From Gracilaria domingensis (lineage: Eukaryota > Rhodophyta > Florideophyceae > Gracilariales > Gracilariaceae), in assembly GCA_022539475.1 (NCBI GenBank), contig VCMS01000119.1, forward strand, positions 89,445-153,444: 64,000 nt of DNA. The letters run 5' to 3'. This document shows positions 32,254-41,443 of the stretch, one piece after another. The translations under genes were made by a program, and so were the position numbers. The notes beneath the pieces were generated by a model. The model was given only the letters and a program-made list of their open reading frames with translations. It ran no database searches and was not told the DNA's origin. Within the stretch, counting starts at the first letter, position 1, and every line of letters begins with the position of its first letter.

Positions 32254-33775
32254 ATGTCTACGGTGCACTCCTCCCGCGTGTTCTACACTTTGAAAACCCA
32301 CTGTCAGGGGGTGGGGAAATTCCCAGCGGGCGTGACACAACTATCTGCAGGCCAACCTCCACACGTGGTCAACTATTCTACTTACTATACACTTCCTACA
32401 GAGGATTCACCTATCAAGGCTCCGTTAAAAACCTCCAAAAATTGCCCAAAATTAAACGGAGCTTTCATAACTTCGCCACGTCACCGGCCATCGGTACCAT
32501 CTCATTATGAGCGACCTGATGCTCCCGATAGCGGAAAAGCCATTGCTCCACATCCAGTTACAGATACCACCACTGTTGCTGAGACATCGCACCCGCTTCG
32601 TACGGAAGACACCACTGCTGTGGTAGTGCCGAGCGCGTCATCACCGCACACCGCAAGCGATTCGTATGTCTGTAAGACCTTGGAAGCCTCAATGGGAGAA
32701 TGCATCACCAAGGTTGCTGAAAAACCATTCCGACCGCGGCCCAGAAGGCTTACGTTACGTGAAGACACCGTGCGCCTTCGCTCACCTGAGAAACAGGTCT
32801 CAATTGACCCTGAGGCGCTGGGTAGCGCCCTGCAGGCGGAAGGAGATATGACGGACTCAGCGAACCCTCAAAGGGTGTAGAAGCATAAGAAGAAGTAACA
32901 CTGTGGAGGCGTAGCACCTCCTAGGAGGAAGGCGATATATAGAAATTCTGAGGGGATCGACGCGCAAGCTTGCTTACCGCCAAATGACACTTGAAGGTGT
33001 GTGGCGCAGACAACCCGCAATTGTGGAAATTTCTCCCAATTTTGTGGAAGCTTGAAGGCACAAAGGGCGCCGCAGGGCACCCGCGTCACAGCGTACCACC
33101 ACAGTGACCGTTTCGTAACCAGTCATCACCAGTGAACCTCCGTGGCACGCGCCTCCCATGCGCACTCGCCCCCGCACAATGGGACTCCACCGATCTCGGT
33201 CAAACCGCTGCCAGGCGTATGACGCGCAACTTGCTGCCATTCCCGCCGCAACAGTCTACCCATGGAGCGGGAAAGCGGAACTCAATCCCGAGAAGCCACC
33301 GCAGCGCGGTTCAACGTTGATGAAACACCTCGAAAGATTCACCGCATTCATTGAGTGGAACGCTTTTGAACGATACCACTCTCGCAGAGTTCGAGCGGTA
33401 ACCCGTGAAGTTTGCCTAACTCCGCAGTTGTGAACGGTCCCAAAGAGCCGGGCGGACGAACACCTGTCAAGGGTAGAATAATACTGCCCCGCGTCGGAAG
33501 GCCTCCCTCTGAAGGGTAACTGCAATAAGTCCCCAATAAAGGGGAGCCGCAAAGACACCAAGAAGGTCGACACCTATCCACAGGAGTTTGTGGTGGAACG
33601 CCTAGGGCGTCGGGTTTACGGTCCCGAAGGAAAGATACTGTATCAAGTCCGATGGTACCGATACAAGCCCGAAGAGGACACTTACGAATCTGTTGCACAC
33701 CTCCCAAGGTCTAAGGTACTATCCTACCATAGAACGAAGAATAACAACCCCCTAGGGAACCTAGCCGAAGCCTAG
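32254..33775 (+). pseudogene. gypsy-3 pol C-terminus with chromodomain, broken
   Basis: A 208-codon frame (32254-32880) of Pro/Ser/Thr-rich sequence corresponds to the long linker after integrase. After an unassigned 680 bp in broken frames, a chromodomain is encoded at about 33560-33750: FVVERLGRRVYGPEGK then YQVRWYRY and AHLPRSKVLSYHR. This matches the gypsy-2 chromodomain (YRVRWYGY, HLPRSKVLQYHR). Chromodomains of Ty3/gypsy integrases bind modified histone tails and steer integration. The two aromatic cage positions WYRY are kept. Confidence 0.7.
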
Positions 33776-34160
33776 GTGGGATAACCCGTCAAGGATGAGG
33801 GGATTGAATAGCCAGCACCATGGCTGGATTAGATACCTCTCAGACGTTAGCTTGAGAAGTGGAGCCACGACGTGAAAGGTACAGCACATTATATCACCGA
33901 ATTATGGTTTCGCACTGGTTCCCGGTTTAATTTACCACCGATATACGGTTTCAAGATACTCAAGTGAGTGAAGAAGTAAAGGAAGTCGAGAAGTACTCCC
34001 ACCAGGGACTAGAAGAGGAGGAAGCTCAGAAAGAAGAGCAGAGTCCCACGGCAAAGAGGGATGAAGTCAGAAGCTACCAATAGTTGGTGTTTACATCTAA
34101 TGTCTATCTGCAGAAGTTATCCATTATGGATATTGTATCACTCCGGTTCTCGGAATTACC

Positions 34161-35998
34161 TCAACCATCTGTGGAGGGACTAGAACCAGCGGAGCCGCCC
34201 TGCACCAGCGGTGGGTGGCTAGCCGCAAGCGCCGCCATCTGAAGTGGGTCCGTTACTTCCGGAGGAACCTGAACCAGGGCCAATTGGCTTTGGCGAAGCT
34301 CCTCCACCCGTTGAGAGTATGGTACCACCGGTCTAGCCGGTATCGTCCAGCCTACAGGAGCTCTCTCCCTACCTTCTGGTGCCGCCACTGCTGCGTTTCC
34401 CGCCATTAGAGTCGCCGCCACCAATGGTCGAACCATTCCATGGGCGTTCACCTCTTCCACATCCAACCCCGGATCATCCCAAACAATGAGAGCTTCATAA
34501 TCGTCGCTGAACACAAACCCCGCAGGCTGCCCCATTGGAACCATTTGAATGGTGTTGGACAACGCGATCGCGTGCTCCTTCGACACAGGAACATCCTCGC
34601 GCCGGTCGTAATAGGCGAAGTTTCCGGCAGACGGATGCATCCTTCCTGGAGAATGGTTGTAGGCACGACCCCTTTCCTGCCGCCAGGTTGATTCTCGAAA
34701 GGGACCTGGTTCTAGTTGATTGCTCCCATGACCCCTAAGAGAGCGTTCAACTCGACGACATTCCGCTCGGATCCCAGAGAGATGTACAAATCCAATCGTC
34801 TCATGACGTTCCTCAAAAGAGGAGGGATATAGCACAGACGGCGAGTGTCTTACACCTCTCAAAGCAAGTGCGCTGCTACACGGGCAGGCCATTCCGCAAG
34901 GACGAGGGACCGATACCCCGACTGGGGGTTGCCGAGCAATTTGGACCCGAGGTAATACACCGAGGGTGTCATTTCAGCGAAGAACCCACGGGATACCTCG
35001 ACCATACTACACCATGGAGGAAGCGGAGCATACCCGCGAGGTTTCACATCGTGGCGCATGTCCCCGATCTCCACATTCTGGTATGGAAGAAGAAACCCGT
35101 GTCTGGAACGCGCCTTTCGCTCAAACGTGAGCCGTTTATCAAACTCCGCGTGGAGGTGCTTCCTGCGAAAGTAGCGGACCTGAGCCCGAAAGATGGGACG
35201 GCTCCAGACGAGCACATCAAGCTCAATGCGTGCCACAGAACTGCGATAATCCTGCTCGGGAAAGGCAGCTAGGCCGTCACCGTACGACACCTCACCGTAA
35301 GTACGGTAGATTGTCCGATCAAACCCATAGCTCCGGGGCGTGCGATGCTCATGTCACGTACGGTCAATGCGCTGATACACCATCTTATTCATGCCCACCC
35401 GAGCGGCGTTGATCCACTCACCGCGATTCCGGTACAAGTGATATGGCGCTAGAGCGCAGCGACGCCACCAATCGGGACATCGAACCATCTCAACAGGAAT
35501 CCCGCCAGGGAGTACACCGTTCTCCGCGTAGGAGTCGATCAAAGCATAGTTTCGTACTGCATCAGGGTGAAACCACCGAGCATGTGAGTATATGAGTGGA
35601 TCCACCTTCGGGTCGCTCACCTCCACCTACTCTCGGGATATCCATCCCTCAGGGGTAACGGGGACCAACATCGGGTGCTTGGAATTCCATGCCACGCCGG
35701 CATGATCAGACCCTTGCGGAGGGTGAAACGGTGCCATCGGATGATTCCCTTGGGAGAGAGGTGCAGTAGCAAAGCCACCGCCCGGCGATTGAGAGCCACT
35801 CGACATGAGGGCGTTCGGAGCCTGATTCTCTGGTGCGTCGGCGGAGCTACCCGCAACATGGTTCGTGCGGAACTGGTTCATCTCGCAGAGAGAGAGGGAG
35901 TCATTCGCAGCTGTCTCGGAAGGCGACGCAGCGGATGTGGGAGCGTTAGTTGTTTGTGCGAGTGTGCGTCTTGGAACCGGAATGTCGGTGAAATCCAT
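34161..35998 (-). pseudogene. gypsy-3 antisense gene, broken by two stops and one shift
   Basis: From ATG 35996-35998 one minus-strand phase runs to 34859, interrupted only by TAG at 35627-35629 and TGA at 35354-35356. The remainder (34892-34161) is in another phase. Homology to the gypsy-2 antisense gene is visible in three blocks: W(F/L)xx(D/E)AVR...LPGG(I/L)P (about 35500-35590), GEVSYGDGLAAFPEQDY with WSRPIFRAQ (about 35190-35300), and LPYQ...VEVSRGFF...EWPARVAAHLL (about 34860-35090). The N-terminus MDFTDIPVPR matches gypsy-0. No known domain is recognised. Several conserved Trp/Tyr positions suggest a folded protein. Confidence 0.7.
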
Positions 35999-36009
35999 CG
36001 CTGGAGGAC

Positions 36010-36022
36010 GAATTATATATAT
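36010..36022 (-). promoter_or_regulatory. TATA box for the gypsy-3 antisense gene
   Basis: On the minus strand the sequence reads AATATATATAATT, between the polypurine tract and the antisense ATG at 35998, the same place as in gypsy-0 and gypsy-2. Confidence 0.35.
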
Positions 36023-36069
36023 TACTCCCCGTCTCGGCCTCTCGGCGAAGTTTCGGGCGACCTCGGACT

Positions 36070-36082
36070 GAAAAGGGAGATA
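36070..36082 (+). other. Polypurine tract of gypsy-3
   Basis: GAAAAGGGAGATA directly precedes the LTR start TGTAGAGC at 36083. Confidence 0.6.
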
Positions 36083-37040
36083 TGTAGAGCAAACCCATTT
36101 CGGGTGTACTTGGAGTAATACTCTTCATATAGAAGGATGCGCCATTGCACGTGGCGGCAGGCATTATGAGATGCTACTCCCACTGGGGTAGGACCGTTAG
36201 TAGGTGGATGAGTTGTTAACGTGCACCCGAGCTAAAGGGTACGAACACGTGTGTGTGTTAATGTGCGCACTCTAGTGAGTGGAAATTCGTAGTTTTAATT
36301 AGTTAATTGTGGCACACCCTGAAAATTGCTCTGTGCGCGTGTACAACCCTCGCCGGGTATACACCCCTTAAATTAATTAGGATAGTTTATCCTAGTGAGT
36401 ACTAAGGCCGGTGCGGCCTCCATCGCACCACCCACAGTAACAGTAACCAAGTTTTGCTTCGGGAACTGCCGTTCGGAAGTTGGAACACTTGAGACTCTTC
36501 TCGAGTATGGGCTCTAGGCACTACTGCCCTTGCCGGTGTACTACTTTATCAGGAGGGTCACTTCAAGAGGTTTAAGTGTGCACTTTCCTTGGGACGCTTC
36601 AGAATCTCTGCTTACCCATTGTGGGTTGATATTTTTTAGTGCTTTTTACTCCTGATTGCAGGCCAGATTTCCCCCAAGTATTGGGTTCTTTTGTTGTTTC
36701 TCTTTTGTTTTTCCACGTCTTTCGGCCCTGTTGCCTGCTTGCGTACGGCCCTTGAATCCTTTCTATGGGATCACTCTCCTCCTCTTACCTTTCGGGATAC
36801 ACCTCCTCTTGGAGTCTACAGCTCACCTTTTGGAATATTCCTGCCTTTTCTCCGCATTCTTTTTGGGTTTTCGTCGCCGTTCCAGCTTCTCCATCCCATC
36901 CTGTAGGTTTTACCTCAGCCCACTACTGGCTTTACACCCAGGTCCTCGGTGGCTACAGGGGCTCTACAGCCGGGCTTCCATCCTCTTTCAGGATCTCGAA
37001 TGTCCTGTGCGTGTTTCCCCGTCGCCAGGTTTGCACCACA
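36083..37040 (+). repeat. 3' LTR of gypsy-3
   Basis: 958 bp starting TGTAGAGCAAAC and ending TTTGCACCACA, the same termini as the gypsy-2 LTRs although the middle has diverged. The polypyrimidine-rich distal half (36650-37040) has long open frames (for example 36656-37090), which are compositional, not genes. The following ATTGC (37041-37045) would be one copy of the target duplication; its partner is lost. Confidence 0.8.
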
Positions 37041-38400
37041 ATTGCTTGGTACTTCCCAGTTGCGAATGGCTTCTGTCTTCTTGGGGTTAACTTTAATACC
37101 ATCGGATGTTATTACGTGTCCGAGATATTCGATAGAGTCTTTCATGAACTCGCATTTCGACAGCTTACCATGTAACTTATTTTCTCTTAGGATCGTGAAG
37201 GCTTCTTTTAGATGTTTCAAATGTTCTTCTTCATTTTCACTGTATATTCGAATATCACCTAGGTAGACAATTATGAAGCTATCCAAATGTTTTCTGAATA
37301 TCATATTCATGTATGTCTCAAAACATCCGGGAGCTCCAGTTAAACCAAATGGCGTTACTAAATACTCGAACTGTCAATATCGTTCGGAATGCGGTTTTTT
37401 CAATTTCACTTTCTCGTATTTGTATCTAGTTGTATCCAGATCTTAAATCTACAACGGAGAGTACTTTAGCTCCTCCCACTTGATCTCATACTTCATCAAT
37501 TTTTGGGAATGGTACTTGATTCTTGATGGTCTGCTTGTTAAACGCTCGGTAATAAACACACATTCTTAAACGACCATCCTTCTTTTTTGTGAACAGTACC
37601 GGACTTCTCTAGGACTAAGACTTGGACAAATGAATCAGTGAGCCAAAAGCTTTTCTATTTGCGTCTTCATTCCTGCAAGGTCTGCTCGGGATAACTTATA
37701 CATTGGTTCTAACTCTGGCTTTGCCACTTCTTCTAGGTTAACTCTCATTTCGACTTCTCTATGAGGCGGTAACTTTCGAGGTAATTCTTTCGGAAATATA
37801 TCCTCGTACTTACTTAATAACTTCTGTAATTGGATTTCCAGGCCTTTATCTTCTTCTGCAGGTTGTGACTCTGACTTAGGCGGGTTTGGACTTGCCTTCA
37901 CAACAATATGGTATACCGTACTTTTGTTCTTCACTACAAGCCTTGAAAATTGTTTACTGGTAAGCATATGTGTCGGACGGGATGCGGTCCCATGCCAACC
38001 AGCATCTGCGCCCAGAGTGACCAGTTCGTCTTTTACTCTGACCAGCATACGATTACTTTTCGAGTCAATAAGTAGATTGACACCTACTAACCAAAGCATG
38101 CCTAGGATTATGTCAAAAGATATGAGGTCTGCCAAATATGGTCGAATTTTAAAGGTCGTACTTCCGATCTGAACAGAAACTGGACTCGAACTAATGTCCA
38201 TAGAAACAAAAGTTCCATCCTATAACTCAGCTTGTAATTCAGTACTTTGAACTTGCAGACTTAATTCTTTTGCGTACTTCTTTGAGATAACAATCTCCTC
38301 GCAGCCACTATCAACTAAAACATTACAATTATAAGTGCTTTGCTTCTGAACTTTCCCTTTGAGAACTGAAAGGGTTTGTCTTCTAGACTTCTTTCTTCTT
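37041..38400 (-). pseudogene. gypsy-5 protease and reverse transcriptase, broken
   Basis: The protease active site VLVDSGCEEIVIS lies at about 38290-38330 and the flap/ILG region IILGMLWLVGVN at about 38070-38110. RT begins with PMYKLSRADLAGMKTQIEKL (about 37650-37710), followed by [19 protein letters not shown] (about 37540-37600) with stops. The catalytic box is YLGDIRIYSENEEEHLKHL (about 37200-37265), where YLDD has become YLGD. YLGHVITSDGIKVNPKK ends the recognisable region near 37090. Confidence 0.75.
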
Positions 38401-38479
38401 TTGTAAGGAGAGAAGGCACATAACGGAACAATATCACTACTTACGCATTGTTTTCGTTTTGTATTTTTCTTTTTTGTGG

Positions 38480-39720
38480 TTTTCTCTTTGGTTTTTTCTT
38501 TTTCGTAATGTGGAAGCTCTTCGTTAGAACTGGGCTCTGCGCTAGGGCTTTCTACCGCTACTTTTAGTCTTTTTCGTTACGATTGTTCTCACAACCTTTA
38601 TTGGTGTAGCAGTTCTTCGCCATACAACCTTTCTTTTCGCACACAAAACATAGTGTTTCCTGCAAAAACATTTCTTCTCTTCTCCGGAGACGTGAGTGAC
38701 GCGTTTTGTATTAACCTTGCCAATTTCTATTGGAACTGGTCTTTGTCTGTTACCATCGCCAGAACTATTTAAAGACGTGTTCTTCCCTATAAACCCGGGT
38801 AATGGCCGAAATATGGCCGAAATATGACCGATATGTGACCAAAATGTTGGCGTATAAGTCGAAAATTTGTGAGAACGCGTATCTCACCAAGATAGGTATT
38901 TCTTGTTTTTCAGTGCGGCCACTTATGGGCCATATTTTGGCAATACTTCGGCCACAGGCATGAAAACGAAGAAACTTCTTATCTTGACGAGTTCTATGCT
39001 CTCGCGAGTTTTCGACTTAAACGCCAACATTTCGGTCACATGCCGGCCATATTTCGGGCATAACCGGGGTTTATAGGGTGTAATTGGTTGCATTTCTGAA
39101 TATATTATCTAATCTGTCCCCAACTTTCATTGCTTCTTGCATTGATTCTGGTTCTGAACGTTCTAGTTCAATTTTACTTTTGTTTCTCAGCCCTTGACTA
39201 TAATGAAATATTTGTTCCGCTTCAGTCATTGTTGGTAATTGTAATAAACACTTTGTAAAGTTTTGGTTATATGATCGTACAGTATTTAACCTTCCAATTC
39301 GTTTTAATTCACTTACGGTTTTCATAGCAGTTAGTTCCCTAATAACGGACTAAAAATACTCCAATCATTTGGTTTTGTATTCTTTAAAAATTTCAAAATT
39401 CGTATCATTCTAAGAAACTAGTTCAATCCATTGCAAAGCATATCCTGCCATATAACGTACTGCCAATTTAATTTTTTGATCTTCAAATGGAGGAGGTAAC
39501 TTACTGGTAAAAATAGTTTCGTGTCCTTTGAGCCAACTACGTACATTTTTCCCGTAAACAGTCTCTAGATTCCCTATTTTCAGGGTATTATTTTAGCGTT
39601 GCGTGTTTAAATTGAAGAAGTCTAGATTAGCATTTTGAAGTTGTTGTTGTAAGGTGGCGACTTGCTGCTGTAATTGCTGAATTCCAACACTATTTTCCAG
39701 ATTTTTGTTGTTGATCTATT
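38480..39720 (-). pseudogene. gypsy-5 gag, broken and interrupted by a MITE
   Basis: From about 39715: a Gln-rich coiled coil (QQLQQQVATLQQQLQN), then, after a stop, a retrotransposon gag domain (VRSWLKGHETIF...LAVRYMAGYALQW, about 39430-39550). A second gag segment is at 39325-39080 (IEYxx-type FHYSQGLRNKSKIELE). Beyond the MITE lies CFVCEKKGCMAKNC (about 38620-38660), a zinc knuckle in which His is replaced by Cys. Confidence 0.6.
38785..39078. mobile_element. MITE with about 80-bp terminal inverted repeats
   Basis: A 294-bp non-coding element. The left end CCCTATAAACCCGGGTAATG and the inverted right end (CCCTATAAACCCCGGTTATG on the minus strand) match closely for about 80 bp, including TGGCCGAAATATG-type and TGTTGGCGT...AAGTCGAAAA blocks. 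The centre is short and AT-rich. It interrupts gypsy-5 gag; reading continues on both sides. The target duplication is not certain. Confidence 0.82.
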
Positions 39721-40414
39721 TATTGCAGATCCTAAAAGCGAAAGAACAATTGTATATAAAACTCAACAATTCAAACAAATTTACTTAATATTTCTCAAAC
39801 GAAACTTACTTTGTTATGAATTTAAGCCTCTGGACTACTTTTGTAATAGAAACAGCAGACTCTCTAAGAATTCTATGAACTGAATATAAAGGAGTACCGT
39901 CTAGTTTTTATCCAGCTTGAGCGTACTAGTTTAAAGCTTGGTAACGGTCCAAATGCTCCTGCCTGTACTTATGATGTGCGTGAGTCAGAACCTACTTGCG
40001 TTACGAGTTTCAGAGTTCACACTGAACACGCAGATGGTCTGTGTCCTCCAAAAAATCTTTTTTGCGAAACTTTTTAAATCTAGCTGAATTTGATTCCAAC
40101 TTTGTGATAGCGAATGAGTAGTCAGGCATTGGAGAACAAGACTGTGTGTCTGGTTCTCCGCAGCACTGCTTTAATAGTGATAGTGAAAGAAGCAGATGCT
40201 TAGACGGGTGCTAATCTATGTAAATGGGTGCCACCTAATGTACAGTACTACTGACAACCCCCCTCGATCGGTACGGGTTTAAAGTCGTAGGACTATGAAG
40301 CGATTGGCCGTCGAAATCTACAATAGATGTGCCCCATATTTGAACTTTTCTGTTCAGTGTTAAGAAATAGGCCGAGAACTACAATCATTGAAGTAATCCA
40401 GCAAAAGAAATAAA
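39721..40414. other. No gene seen; contains one copy of a dispersed repeat
   Basis: AT-rich spacer that may include the gypsy-5 leader or LTR. A plus-strand TGTATATAAAAC near 39750 resembles a TATA box but has no gene to serve. The repeat at 40094-40250 is listed separately. Confidence 0.4.
40094..40250 (+). repeat. Dispersed repeat, copy 1
   Basis: About 150 bp sharing GATAGCGAATGAGTAG, CTGGTTCTCCGCAGCACTG and a similar tail with 52503-52650. Both copies have the same orientation and lie on either side of gypsy-2, but not at its TSD, so they are separate copies of an unknown repeat. Confidence 0.7.
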
Positions 40415-40419
40415 GTGGT

Positions 40420-41279
40420 TGTAGAGCAAAATGCCCTTTTGTGGGGATGCACCGATGTGCTTTTCATAGTTTGTTGATCCGTTACCGGCTTCGACACCTC
40501 AGGTTATGAGAGGCTACTGTGGTAGTGGCCCTATTTTGGGGTATGCCTAGGAAGGGTAGTATTTCTGCACACGTGTGCTAAGTTGGCCCGATAGCGGGAG
40601 CGCCGTGGCGAGCCTGCCACGGGGGCACACCTGTAGTGTATTGGCCGGCAGCGCCGGATAGTTAGATATTTTAATTGATATTTTCAAGTGCCGTATATAA
40701 GTGGCGTCACTTGCCGCCACTGTACGGGAAGTAAACCTCAACGAGGCCCTTGGCTCTGATCTTTTTGCCGCTTGCGCACGGTCACAAGCCCCATCCTGGG
40801 GAATACCGCCGCAATTCCGGGCTGATCAACCAACCTCCATCTCTGAGGAGTACTAATCCGTCGTCACGGCACCTTTACTATCTATTCTATTGTTTTTACT
40901 TCCGTCTTACTACTCTTCGATACTCTGCCCTGTCATACAGGTTTGGCCCAGTAGTCTCGGGACTTATTCCCGTTATCTCGAGTCAGTGCTCCGCAGTGCG
41001 GCTAGCTTGCTAATCTCTTGTCGTCCCATACCGTTGGGCTGGATATCTCCACTCACTCTGGCTCGCCGGAACCATCCGGATACCTACGCCGATTCTACCC
41101 CCTCCACCTCCGACTGCACGCCCAGATCGGGGCCACCCGGATTTACCCCCGGCTCGTGTTGGCCCTATCAGAGGTTTCTGTCACTGCGCCTACTCCTGTA
41201 GGGAGCAGGGTTTGAACACCCCTGTCGGTGCTCTTCCGCGACGCGGCTGTTGTTTTCCCGTCACCGGGTTTGCACCACA
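40420..41279 (+). repeat. gypsy-2 5' LTR
   Basis: Starts TGTAGAGCAAAATGCCC and ends TTTGCACCACA. It contains a TATA box at 40694-40700. Open frames at 40750-41215 are LTR sequence, not genes. Confidence 0.93.
40692..40701 (+). promoter_or_regulatory. LTR promoter TATA box of gypsy-2
   Basis: CGTATATAAG in the 5' LTR, kept in the 3' LTR at 51491-51500. It would direct genomic RNA synthesis. The same core (TATATAA) is used on the opposite strand for the antisense gene. Confidence 0.6.
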
Positions 41280-41282
41280 AAC

Positions 41283-41300
41283 TGGTCTCCCGACTTAGAA
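41283..41300 (+). other. Candidate primer binding site of gypsy-2
   Basis: TGGTCTCCCGACTTAG begins three bases after the LTR; TGG is the complement of a tRNA CCA end, and the next bases are plausible for an acceptor stem. The tRNA is not identified, and it is not a standard initiator-Met match. Confidence 0.45.
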
Positions 41301-41443
41301 TCGGCTTTATTGGCCAACAATTGTCGAAGTTGGTTCGTCTGTTTGGAGCCCAGATAGTTGGGAATATCCGTTCTTACGGTTCTCGCATTGTCCGTTTCCG
41401 GAAGTTGTTTTGGTTGCCAATTGGCCGACTGTGTCGGTGAACG

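Larger units (their letters stand above)
32254..37040 (+). mobile_element. gypsy-3: 5'-truncated Ty3/gypsy element
   Basis: A plus-oriented remnant related to gypsy-2: the linker after integrase, a chromodomain, a downstream antisense gene, a polypurine tract and a 958-bp 3' LTR ending in GCACCACA, exactly as gypsy-2 LTRs end. Gag, protease, RT and integrase are absent. It ends against gypsy-5 at 37040/37041. The stretch 33776-34160 holds no gene. Confidence 0.75.
37041..39720 (-). mobile_element. gypsy-5: truncated Ty3/gypsy element of a different lineage
   Basis: Minus-oriented gag, protease and RT remnants, AT-richer than the other elements and only distantly similar to them. It is cut at 37041 by the gypsy-3 LTR, so its RNase H, integrase and 3' LTR are absent. 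A 294-bp MITE interrupts gag. No 5' LTR could be delimited to the right of 39720. Confidence 0.75.

Noticed and set aside
32868-33707. Minus-strand frames of 70-120 codons opposite the gypsy-3 linker
   Set aside because: No homology to the antisense genes and no counterpart in gypsy-2 at this position.
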